Source: Haloarchaeobius salinus (GTDB lineage: Archaea; Halobacteriota; Halobacteria; Halobacteriales; Natrialbaceae). Taken from it: 64,000 nucleotides of DNA. The position numbers and the translations under genes are program-made. Under the pieces are notes generated by a model. The model did no database searches, had not been told where the DNA came from, and worked only from the letters and a program-made list of their open reading frames with translations. Below are positions 8,056 through 15,593 of the stretch, piece by piece. Where the stretch lies: the NCBI RefSeq assembly GCF_024464185.1, contig NZ_JANHAU010000002.1:620001-684000 (forward strand), read 5' to 3'. Each line of letters starts with the position of its first letter. Within the stretch, counting starts at the first letter, position 1.

Positions 8056-9216
8056 CTATCCCCTCGCACCTGCCAGCGCGTCGAACAGCCGCTGCTTGAA
8101 GTCGTCGCGCGAGACGCCGTCGGAGGGGCCGAGCCCCTCCATGTGCTCCTTCGAGAGCTGGCCGCCACCCATGCGGGCGTGGCCGCCGGCGTCGGCCATC
8201 GGGATGTCGGCGACGACGGAGCGCAGGGCCTCGCCCATGTGGATGCGGTCGTCGCGCGACCGGCCGGACATGTGGACGGTGCCGTCCTGCTCGCCGAAGA
8301 CGACGACGGCGCTGACGCCTTCGAGGTGCATCAGCTCGTCGGCGGCCTGCGGGATGGCGTCGACGTTCGGGATGGCCCCGAGGTCGCAGACGGCGAAGGG
8401 GCCGTCGACGTCCTTCTCGACGATGGCCTTCGCCTTCGTCTTGAGCACCTCGTCGGGGACCTGCGGGTTGGCGATGCGGTCGAGCAGGTCCTCGTTGACG
8501 GCCGGGTAGAGGTACGCGCTGGCGTCGAACTCGGCCGCCGAACAGCCCTTCGTCAGGTCGCTCGTGTCGGAGAGGATGCCGTAGACGAGCCCGGTGGCGG
8601 TCTTGGACTCGAGTGCGAGGCCCTCGTCGCCGTTGCCGTGGCTGGCGTCGAGCTCCTCGTAGTACTCCGCGAAGATGGTCGCACACGCGCCGTAGTCGGT
8701 CCGGATGTCGGTGTGGTCGGTGCCGGTTCCGTTGCCGGGGTGGTGGTCCACGACCGCGTACGGCTCGACGCTCTGGGCACCCTGGAACCCGCGGGCGGTG
8801 TTGTGGTCCACGAGGACGACCGTGTCCGACGCGAGGTCCCCGGCGGTCTCGATCTGTTCGAGGTCGAGGTCGAGGACGGTCCGGAACGCCCGGTTCTCCT
8901 GGTGGCGTATCTCGCCCGGGTACTGGAGGGTGGCGTCGGCCCCCGCGTGTTCACAGAGGTCGGCGGCCGCCATCCCGGCGGCCATCGCGTCCGGGTCCGG
9001 GTTCGGATGCAGCAGTACCGACACCTCGTCGACACCCCCGACGGCGCGGACGAACCGTTCGCCGGGTGACCGACGAAGCCGCTGGACGCCGACCAGCCCC
9101 GCTCCGGCCCCCAGGACCACCGCGAGCAACACACCGGCAGCCATCATCGGATCGTTGGTGGCTGCGTCGACGGCGTTGGCGGCGCGAATGGCGGCCGGGG
9201 TGACAGCGAACCCCAT
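8056..9216 (-). CDS. Membrane-anchored DHH family phosphoesterase
   Basis: A 386-residue DHH/DHHA1 phosphoesterase. A single hydrophobic helix (MAAGVLLAVVLGAGAGLVGV, about residues 24-43) anchors the N-terminus. The catalytic DHH domain follows, with HPNPDPDAMAAG, VLVDHNTARG and AVVDHHPGN, giving the Asp and His metal ligands, and the C-terminal DHHA1 part ends in the glycine-rich ADAGGHARMGGGQLSK. Family members hydrolyse short oligonucleotides or cyclic dinucleotides; archaeal membrane-anchored forms are candidates for nanoRNase or c-di-AMP hydrolysis. The ATG at 9216 is the only good start; the frame continues upstream through the next gene in an unlikely composition. Confidence 0.87.
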   Translation of the reverse strand: MGFAVTPAAIRAANAVDAATNDPMMAAGVLLAVVLGAGAGLVGVQRLRRSPGERFVRAVGGVDEVSVLLHPNPDPDAMAAGMAAADLCEHAGADATLQYPGEIRHQENRAFRTVLDLDLEQIETAGDLASDTVVLVDHNTARGFQGAQSVEPYAVVDHHPGNGTGTDHTDIRTDYGACATIFAEYYEELDASHGNGDEGLALESKTATGLVYGILSDTSDLTKGCSAAEFDASAYLYPAVNEDLLDRIANPQVPDEVLKTKAKAIVEKDVDGPFAVCDLGAIPNVDAIPQAADELMHLEGVSAVVVFGEQDGTVHMSGRSRDDRIHMGEALRSVVADIPMADAGGHARMGGGQLSKEHMEGLGPSDGVSRDDFKQRLFDALAGARG

Positions 9217-9262
9217 ACCCCACGTCTCACATCGGACGAGTAAGAAGGTTCCCACTCGGTCA

Positions 9263-10150
9263 CTACGCGCGATACCCGTCGACAGCGGCACGATAGCCGG
9301 CCCGGAACGTCGGATATCGGGGCTCGTATCCCAGCTCGCGGAGGCGGTCGTTCGAACAGCGTTTCGACGTGCGGATGCGTCGCTTGGCCGCCTCGGAGAG
9401 GTCGGGGTCGGCCAGTCGCTCCGCCTTGGTCTGCTTCGGCGGCTCCGGCACCCTGCACTGCTCGGCCAACCAGTCCGCGAACTCCCACTTCGAGACGGGC
9501 TCGTCGTCGACGACCTGCACGACGGCACCGCGTGCGAGGTCCTCCTCCAGCAGGAACCGGACCGCACCGGCGGCGTCGTCCCGGTGGACCATGTTCAGGT
9601 AGCCCTCCGTGACCGGTCCGGAGAGGTACCGCTCCAGACGGTAGCGGTCGGGACCGTACAGTCCAGCGAACCGAGCGACGGTCCCGTCGATGCCGTGGGT
9701 CTCGCCTGCCGCCAGCGCCAGCTCCTCGGCCTCGACCAGCACCTCGGTCTTCGGCGTCGTCGGGTCGAGCGGTGTCGACTCGTCGACCCAGTCGCCGTCG
9801 TGGTCGCCGTGGACGCCCGTACTGGAGGTGTAGACGAGCCGGTCCGGTGGCGACTCCCGCGCGGCGAAGTGGTCGAGCACGGTCCGCAGCCCGTCGATGT
9901 AGATCTCGCGCGCGGCGTCGGCACCGCGCCCGCCGGTGCTGGCGGCGAAGACGATGGCGTCCGCGTCGGGGACGGCCGCGAGGCTCTCGCCGTCGGTGAT
10001 GTCCGCCTCGACGGCCTCGAAGCCGGCCGCCTCGATGGCCGCCAGCCCGTCGGTCGAGCGCCGGACGCCGACGGCGTCGTGCCCCACCTCGGTCAACTGT
10101 CGTCCCAGTTCGATGCCGACGTAGCCACAGCCGAGGATCGCGACGCGCAT
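9263..10150 (-). CDS. NAD(P)-dependent epimerase/dehydratase-type SDR (YeeZ-like)
   Basis: A 295-residue extended-SDR-fold protein. MRVAILGCGYVGIELGRQL gives the N-terminal GxGxxG dinucleotide-binding loop, LVYTSSTGVHGDHDGDW carries the active-site Ser and nearby His where classical family members have Tyr-x-x-x-Lys, and NMVHRDDAAGAV is the typical late substrate-domain element. It resembles the YeeZ group, whose substrates are unknown, rather than sugar epimerases, since no YxxxK pair is evident. The ATG at 10150 begins exactly at the Rossmann strand. Its 5' end is overlapped, in another frame, by the run-on of the large gene upstream. Confidence 0.82.
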   Translation of the reverse strand: MRVAILGCGYVGIELGRQLTEVGHDAVGVRRSTDGLAAIEAAGFEAVEADITDGESLAAVPDADAIVFAASTGGRGADAAREIYIDGLRTVLDHFAARESPPDRLVYTSSTGVHGDHDGDWVDESTPLDPTTPKTEVLVEAEELALAAGETHGIDGTVARFAGLYGPDRYRLERYLSGPVTEGYLNMVHRDDAAGAVRFLLEEDLARGAVVQVVDDEPVSKWEFADWLAEQCRVPEPPKQTKAERLADPDLSEAAKRRIRTSKRCSNDRLRELGYEPRYPTFRAGYRAAVDGYRA

Positions 10151-13100
10151 GGACGGTGGTAGGAGGGAGACGGTGTTAGGGATGCCGGGATTCGACGGCG
10201 ATGGCAACCGTCGCGCGGTCTGACTACGGCTGGTGCGTCGCGATGACGTGCTGGATGTAGACGAACTCCCGGAACGTCATCGGGGCGCGGCGCTCGATCT
10301 TCTGCTGAACCTCCGTCGCCTCCAGGTTCAGCGGCAGCTCGGCCGTCACCGCGTCGATGTCGAGCACGCCCGTGGTCATCCCGAGCAGGAGATGCTCGCA
10401 GGCCATCTCGTGGACCGTGTCGGCGTCGGCGACACCGTCGGCCAGCGCCTGGATCGCTGCGGCCTGCTCCAGGGTCAGCTCCTCGGGGAGCTCCTCGTTC
10501 GCGACGGTCTCGACGAGCTGCCGGTCGAGCCCGGTCTCCTTGACGACTGCGTCCACGCCGTGGGCCTCGACGATGGCGGCGAGGTCTGCGGCGTACTCCG
10601 ATTCCAGCTCGGGCGGGGACTGCCCCGACACGTCGGTCCGGTGTTCGTGGAACATGGCTGTCCGTTCGGTCCGGCGCGTACAAGTCAGTGCTGCAATCGG
10701 ACGCGTTCCCGGCCTCCGTACCCGCGGGGGTGCCGGTCGCCGCCGGCCAGCGTTCGGCCCCCGGACACGGCCAGGCACCGGTGTGCTCGTCTGCGACCCC
10801 GTTCCTGTCCCCCACGCCCTGCTTGCCCGGTGGGACCGCCACGACGACGGCGACGCTGTTCTCGAAGGAGACGCGGTCGGCGTGTCCGACACGTTCCGGG
10901 TCCCCGTCACCGTCGACGTCGAACGCGACCGGGGACCCATCGCGGCTGTAGACGAACCCGCCCGGTTCCCCTGGGGTTCCTCGGTCGGCTCGCACGGTGA
11001 ACCGCGGATACGTCCCGCGAACGTCGACGACCCAGACGTTCGTCGTGACGACCCAGGAGTAAAGCGGCACCAGCGGGACGCCGGTGAACGTGTGTGGCAC
11101 CTCCTCGTCGCTGCTCCCGTTTAGGTAGCCCTCGACACCGTCCTGAAGCGCCGAGTGCGCCCCGGCGGCCACGAGGCTACGCTGTCGGTCGCGGAGGAAA
11201 CGGCTCGCGTCCCCGACCGGACCCTGCGGGAGCCGTGCGGCCTCGGACTGTCTCGCGTCCCGGACTGCAGTCGTCGCCCGGACCTGCAGTTCGTCGCGTT
11301 GTCGGGCGGTCACAGCGCCGTCCGGCGGCAGCCTGGTCGCGGCCTCGCCGGCGACCTGTGGTGCCAACGAGCCGTTCACGACCGCCTCCGCTCGCTCGGC
11401 CTCGGTCGGGTACCGCCCCAACGCCGCCGCGACGGCGGCGTCGGCCTCGGGATAGGCGAGCGTCGTCGTTGTCGCGAGGTCGACCGCGACCTGCTCCCGG
11501 ACGCTCGCCAGCGACTCGCCGACCGCGGTCCGGAGCCGCTCCCGTCGTTGCCGTGCGCTCGCGTTCTCGGCGACGCGGCCCGCGTGCTCCATCGCAGACA
11601 GTGCCGGGCTCCCCGTCGCGAGCGCGACGCTGTCCCCGCTGGCTCCCTCGTCGACCTGACGTGTCACGCTGTCGGCGGCCTCGCCGTACGGGACGGTGAA
11701 CAGGTTCACGTTCCGCGCGGTCAGCGGTGCGAACCCGTCCTCGCGCACCGCCCGGAGCCGGTCGGTGTCCAGCTCGCTCGTGACGAGGTACGACGGGCCG
11801 GCAGCGACGTCGAACGAGACCGGCCCCGCCGGGCCATCGCTGCCGAGCGTGGGTGCACCCGGCAGATTCGCGTTCGCGCTCGCGTCCATCGTCGCGTCAG
11901 CTTCGGCGAGCGAGTGGCCGTGGTCCGAGAGCACCTCGTCCATCCCGTCCCGGGTCCGGTCGGTCGCGTCGGCACGGGACTCGAGTTCGGCTTGGAGCTG
12001 GTCGAGGTACGCGGCCCGGGCGGCGGTCCGGAGTCGCCCCGCGACGCTCGGGTACGGGTCGGCTGCCGAGACGAGTTCGGGCCGGTCGGCGGCGATGCCG
12101 TCCGCCAGCGAGGTCGCGGGGCTCGCCGAGGTCACGAGGTCACCGTGCGTCGTCGTCACCGACCGGTTCCGCGTCCGGTCGCGGAGCGCGGCGGCGGCCA
12201 GATACGCGGTGTCCACGGCGTCCTCGGGCGGAGCTCCATGGACGACCGTCGGTGTCTCGTCGAGCCTCCCCGTCATGGCGGCGGTGGCCACCGAGTCCGG
12301 CCCACCGCGGTCGTCGACGACCGAGCGCACGTGCTGGCGCACGTCGGACGGGGTCTCGCCGCCGAGCACGCCACCGGGCTGGAACGCGCCCGGAACGTGG
12401 CCCTTGGGCCCCGGGGCGAGTGTCGCGGGCGTCGCGTCGACCGCCACGCCGACGCGGTCGGTCCGGTTCGCCGTGCGCTCGGTCTCGGTGCGGTTCGCGC
12501 CCCGGACCCAGACCGTGGTCGTCGTCTCTGTGACGGTGACGACGCGCTCGAACGTCAGGAACCGCGTCGCTCCGGACGGCCGGGACGGGACCGGCGCGGA
12601 GCCGGTTGAGACGGTGACAGCCCGGGTTGTGTGGCTCCCGCGTCGCTCCCAGCCCGGTCCCGGTGGGGCCGCGGGGAGCGCCGGCTCCGCGGCGACCTGC
12701 CTCGTCGTCGCGTGTACCAGGACCTCGGCGCTGTAGGTCCGTCGGACGACCTGTTCGACGGTCGGACCGTCGTCGCCGTCGAGCAGCCGGCGGAAGGCGT
12801 CGGTCGCGCTCTCGTTCACGCCGACTGTCACCGGGTCGTCGTGCGTCGTCCGTGGCGAGCCGGTCTCGGGGACCGCCGACACGTTCGGGTCCGCGTTGGC
12901 GAACGACCCGTCCATGTCCCCCAGAACGAGGTCCGTCCACTGCCCCGGACTGATGCCGGTCTCGCCCGGAGCCTGGTCGAGCGCCTCCTGTGCCAGCAGC
13001 CGAGCGCGTGCTCGCCCGAGTGCCCGTCGCCCCGCGTCGTCGCTCGCGCCGAAGACGCCTCGCTGGGTCGCCAGCGCCGCCTCGTTGGCCGACAGTGAGA

Positions 13101-13821
13101 CGTGGCGGTTCCCGAGCACGTTGTCGACGGGGAGCCCGCCGAACTGTCCGTAGCCGCGGGCCCACGTCCAGGCGTACAGCCGTGAGGCGAACTGGCGACC
13201 GAGCCCCGGGCCCTCGGTCGGGCCACGGTTCAGCCGTCGCTCGTACTCGGTCACGCGGTCGTGGGTGGCCAGTACCGGCGTCGCACTCGTGAGGCGGACC
13301 GTCTCCGTCCGCCGGTCGACGGCGCGGTCGTGCCGCCAGAGCGTCACTGAGACGTTCGAGATGGCCACGGACACGGTGCCGTTCCCCGTCCTGGTGAGCG
13401 AGACGCGCTCGATGGCCGCCCGCGCGTCGGCCGTGCCGTCGATTGACGGGAGGGCGGCCGTCGCCCGTGCGTCGCCCGCACGGGCACCGACGCCGGCGAG
13501 CGCTCCTCGTGCCTGCAGGTACACCCGGAGTTCGAGCGCGTCGCGGAACGGCCGCGACCCGTTTAGCACCCGGCCGTACGTCGTGTTCGCCGGAGAGACG
13601 ACCGGGTCGGCGGCCGCGTTCCGGGCCGCACGCTGGACCGCCGCCCGGAGTGCGGTCGTCACCGCGGCGTCGGCGCGCTCCATCGCCACGTCGCCGTCGG
13701 CCTCGGCACCGCCCGGTTGGCGCGTGGCGAACGTCGCCGCGAGCGTCGCGCTGCTGACAAGCAACAGGATACCGACGATGGCGAACGGAACCCGCGCTCG
13801 CTCGTCGTCCGCGAGTCTCAC
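10093..13821 (-). CDS. Large pilus-cluster protein with N-terminal membrane anchor (DUF7286-like), expected stop lost
   Basis: An exported or membrane-anchored protein. One hydrophobic helix (VPFAIVGILLLVSSATLAAT, about residues 11-30) is followed by a very long, Thr/Ala-rich extracytoplasmic region. The compositionally normal part ends near residue 1051 at DCSTDLYAPD (10669). No in-frame stop follows, and the frame runs to 10093 through an Arg-rich tail that overlaps the next gene in another register. The codon after LYAPD is CGA at 10666-10668, one transition from TGA, so a lost stop or a sequence error is likely. The GTG at 13821 overlaps the preceding stop as GTGA. The name is recalled from haloarchaeal annotations of the same neighbourhood. 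Confidence 0.75.
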   Translation of the reverse strand: MRLADDERARVPFAIVGILLLVSSATLAATFATRQPGGAEADGDVAMERADAAVTTALRAAVQRAARNAAADPVVSPANTTYGRVLNGSRPFRDALELRVYLQARGALAGVGARAGDARATAALPSIDGTADARAAIERVSLTRTGNGTVSVAISNVSVTLWRHDRAVDRRTETVRLTSATPVLATHDRVTEYERRLNRGPTEGPGLGRQFASRLYAWTWARGYGQFGGLPVDNVLGNRHVSLSANEAALATQRGVFGASDDAGRRALGRARARLLAQEALDQAPGETGISPGQWTDLVLGDMDGSFANADPNVSAVPETGSPRTTHDDPVTVGVNESATDAFRRLLDGDDGPTVEQVVRRTYSAEVLVHATTRQVAAEPALPAAPPGPGWERRGSHTTRAVTVSTGSAPVPSRPSGATRFLTFERVVTVTETTTTVWVRGANRTETERTANRTDRVGVAVDATPATLAPGPKGHVPGAFQPGGVLGGETPSDVRQHVRSVVDDRGGPDSVATAAMTGRLDETPTVVHGAPPEDAVDTAYLAAAALRDRTRNRSVTTTHGDLVTSASPATSLADGIAADRPELVSAADPYPSVAGRLRTAARAAYLDQLQAELESRADATDRTRDGMDEVLSDHGHSLAEADATMDASANANLPGAPTLGSDGPAGPVSFDVAAGPSYLVTSELDTDRLRAVREDGFAPLTARNVNLFTVPYGEAADSVTRQVDEGASGDSVALATGSPALSAMEHAGRVAENASARQRRERLRTAVGESLASVREQVAVDLATTTTLAYPEADAAVAAALGRYPTEAERAEAVVNGSLAPQVAGEAATRLPPDGAVTARQRDELQVRATTAVRDARQSEAARLPQGPVGDASRFLRDRQRSLVAAGAHSALQDGVEGYLNGSSDEEVPHTFTGVPLVPLYSWVVTTNVWVVDVRGTYPRFTVRADRGTPGEPGGFVYSRDGSPVAFDVDGDGDPERVGHADRVSFENSVAVVVAVPPGKQGVGDRNGVADEHTGAWPCPGAERWPAATGTPAGTEAGNASDCSTDLYAPDRTDSHVPRTPDRRVGAVPARAGIGVRRRPRRHRRGPRRGRSRQGDRARPAARRDRRERGAPRGADPGAGRSDPGAGRRCRRRRHGPRDGLRASPARDDHGRARHRRGDGRAAAEPGGDGGSAEDRAPRPDDVPGVRLHPARHRDAPAVVRPRDGCHRRRIPASLTPSPSYHRPCASRSSAVATSASNWDDS
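10224..10655 (-). CDS. DUF5791 family protein
   Basis: A 143-residue acidic, helix-rich protein beginning MFHEHRTDVSGQSPPELESE. The middle, ELTLEQAAAIQALADG, and the end, QQKIERRAPMTFREFVYIQH, fit the haloarchaeal DUF5791 family, which is small, cytoplasmic and of unknown role. Its ATG lies just after the apparent true end of the large pilus-cluster protein, so it is the next gene of the same transcript. The reading frame of that upstream gene overlaps it entirely because the upstream stop is missing, but the composition of this frame is clearly the coding one. Confidence 0.82.
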   Translation of the reverse strand: MFHEHRTDVSGQSPPELESEYAADLAAIVEAHGVDAVVKETGLDRQLVETVANEELPEELTLEQAAAIQALADGVADADTVHEMACEHLLLGMTTGVLDIDAVTAELPLNLEATEVQQKIERRAPMTFREFVYIQHVIATHQP

Positions 13822-14714
13822 GCCGACCACGTCCTGACGGTGACCGTCGCGGTCTCGACCGAGACCAGCGCCGCGGCGGCGGTCGGGTCGTCGGTTCTCG
13901 TCTCGAGGTCGCGGGCGTACCGTGTGGCGAGCGCGTCGGTGAGGATACTGTTTGCCCGTCTGACCGACCCGTCCGCGACGGCACCGTCGAGCCCGACGCC
14001 GAGTGCGGCCGCGGTTCGGCGGTAGTGGCTGGCCGTTCGCTGGTCGGCCGATGCCTCCCCGACGAGCGCCAGCCGCGTCGGTTCGGGCGGGAACAGGCGG
14101 GTGATCATCGTGCTCGCGGCCTGTCGTGCGACGGCGTCGACCGTCCGTGGTTCGTCGGCACCGGTTGCCTCAGTCGCCCCGTTTCCGGCCACGGGTACCT
14201 GGAGCGTCGCGGTGTGGACGTCGACGCCAGGCGGTGGGCCGTCACCGACGACCAGGCGGCCCGCGAGCGGCGCGTCCGGATACGCCCGCCACGTGACGAC
14301 GACCTGCCACGAAGACCGGATGCCGGCGAGTCGCTGATGTGTCGCGTTCCTGACGCCGCGCTCGAACCCGGAGCCCTCGGCGGCGGCAGTCACGTCGGCG
14401 ACCGCGGCATGGGCGAGGAGGTCGGCGACAGTGCCGTGGGCGGTCCGGCAGTCGTCGGGGCGGGAGCCGCCGTCGACTCGGCAGGCGACCGCCGCTCGAC
14501 CGCCGCTTCCCCCGTCCGGTCCCGTCGCGGCGTAGTGCACCGTCGTGGTCGTCGTGCCCAGCAGCGAGGCCGCGCGGTCCGCGGTGTCCGAGTCGTCCGG
14601 GGTGGGCCGGTCGACCGTCGCGAGGACTCCGACGGCGGCGGTGACGAAGAGCAGGCAGACCGCCACGTCGAGCACGGTGCTGACTGCGCGGCCGCCGGCG
14701 GAGTCGGGGAGCAT
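13818..14714 (-). CDS. Pilin-like membrane-anchored protein (DUF7284-like) of Tad-like cluster
   Basis: A 298-residue protein with a short polar leader MLPDSAGGRAVST and one hydrophobic helix (VLDVAVCLLFVTAAVGVLA, about residues 14-32), then an extracytoplasmic region rich in Ala, Thr and Asp. This layout, a charged short leader with RAVS just before the helix, is that of archaeal pilin-like or TadE/F-like proteins. Two cysteines (ACRVDGGSRPDDCR) could form a disulphide. Its start overlaps the stop of the preceding gene by one base and its stop overlaps the next gene's GTG, which points to tight coupled expression. Function is inferred from the cluster. Confidence 0.8.
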   Translation of the reverse strand: MLPDSAGGRAVSTVLDVAVCLLFVTAAVGVLATVDRPTPDDSDTADRAASLLGTTTTTVHYAATGPDGGSGGRAAVACRVDGGSRPDDCRTAHGTVADLLAHAAVADVTAAAEGSGFERGVRNATHQRLAGIRSSWQVVVTWRAYPDAPLAGRLVVGDGPPPGVDVHTATLQVPVAGNGATEATGADEPRTVDAVARQAASTMITRLFPPEPTRLALVGEASADQRTASHYRRTAAALGVGLDGAVADGSVRRANSILTDALATRYARDLETRTDDPTAAAALVSVETATVTVRTWSA

Positions 14715-15106
14715 CACGTCCACACCTCCACGTGGAGCCGTCCCGAGACGACCACGCCCGGTGCGACGCGGACGCTCACCGGACGTGCGGCGGTCGCGGC
14801 AGTCGGCGGTGCTGCGGGGCCAGCACGCCACCGTTCGCCGTCGGCCGCAAGCGTCACCGCGACGTGGTAGCCGTCCGGGCCGGCCGCGAGCGCCTCGTTC
14901 AGGTCCGCAGGGTCGGCGACGCCGGTCTCGGTCAGCGACTCGTGGACCCGCGAGAGCGTCGGCTCCGCGACCCGGCGTGAGTCCTCCGCGACGGGCAGCG
15001 AGTCGAGCGCGCCGGCGTACAGCGTCAGTCCGACCGCGACCGCGAACACGGCGACGAGCGCGGCGGTCGGCTCGACCTGCGCCCTACGCGTCGACCAGCG
15101 TGACAT
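14714..15106 (-). CDS. Small pilin-like membrane protein (DUF7285-like) of Tad-like cluster
   Basis: A 130-residue protein with a basic leader MSRWSTRRAQVEP and then one membrane helix TAALVAVFAVAVGLTLYAG. The RAQVEP-helix arrangement is like TadE/TadF minor pilins, where a Glu sits at the start of the helix. The remaining 95 residues are a compact outside domain ending VVSGRLHVEVWT. The start overlaps the 3' end of the upstream gene by 23 nt in a different frame. It would be a minor pilin or assembly factor of the ATPase/GspF machine encoded upstream, an inference from position and architecture. Confidence 0.8.
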   Translation of the reverse strand: MSRWSTRRAQVEPTAALVAVFAVAVGLTLYAGALDSLPVAEDSRRVAEPTLSRVHESLTETGVADPADLNEALAAGPDGYHVAVTLAADGERWRAGPAAPPTAATAARPVSVRVAPGVVVSGRLHVEVWT

Positions 15107-15560
15107 CCAGCTCACCCCATTCGAGGTGCCTGACGACGAGCTGGTCGTCGGCGGGCCGCCAGTCGGCGTCGGCGGCGCGCTCGCGGGCGGCCTCGACGGC
15201 CTCGCGGAAGGCGGCCAGCGAGTCGAACGCTCGTCCGGGTGGCACACCTCGGGCGACGCGAGTGAGGGCGTCGTCGCCGCCGACGGGGACGACCGGCCCG
15301 AAGGCGAACGTGGCGTGGCTCGTCTCGCCGTCGGTCCGGAGGGCGAGTCGGTGCGGGCGGAGTCTGACCCGGTCAGCGTCGAGCGGATGCTCGGCCGAGC
15401 TGGGGTAGCTGGAGCCGGCGACGGCGTCGACAGTGTCGGCGGCGGCCGACGCGTCGGGCGCGGGACGGGTCGGCAGGTCGGTCGCGACGCCGGCGACGGC
15501 GACGCTGGCGACCGCGACGGCGACCCAGGTATACCAGACGTCGGGTGGTGCGTCGAACAT
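15084..15560 (-). CDS. Membrane-anchored protein (DUF7283-like) of Tad-like cluster
   Basis: A 158-residue protein starting MFDAPPDVWYTWVAVAVASV, with one hydrophobic helix at about residues 9-27 followed by an outside domain. Conserved-looking elements are HPLDADRVRLRPHRLALR and the C-terminal VVRHLEWGELDVTLVDA. Haloarchaeal genomes carry this protein in the same place, between the GspF-like gene and the pilin-like genes (recalled as DUF7283). It lacks a lipobox or a Tat motif. Its role is unknown; it may be a minor pilin or a coupling protein of the assembly platform. It starts 33 nt after the GspF-like gene. Confidence 0.8.
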   Translation of the reverse strand: MFDAPPDVWYTWVAVAVASVAVAGVATDLPTRPAPDASAAADTVDAVAGSSYPSSAEHPLDADRVRLRPHRLALRTDGETSHATFAFGPVVPVGGDDALTRVARGVPPGRAFDSLAAFREAVEAARERAADADWRPADDQLVVRHLEWGELDVTLVDA

Positions 15561-15593
15561 GCCGACCCTGGCCGCGGCTCCGTACTTGAACCC

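Noticed and set aside
10233-11124. Plus-strand frames opposite the DUF5791 and large pilus-cluster genes
   Set aside because: They are mirror frames of GC-rich coding DNA; the minus strand has the clear protein composition and coupled starts.
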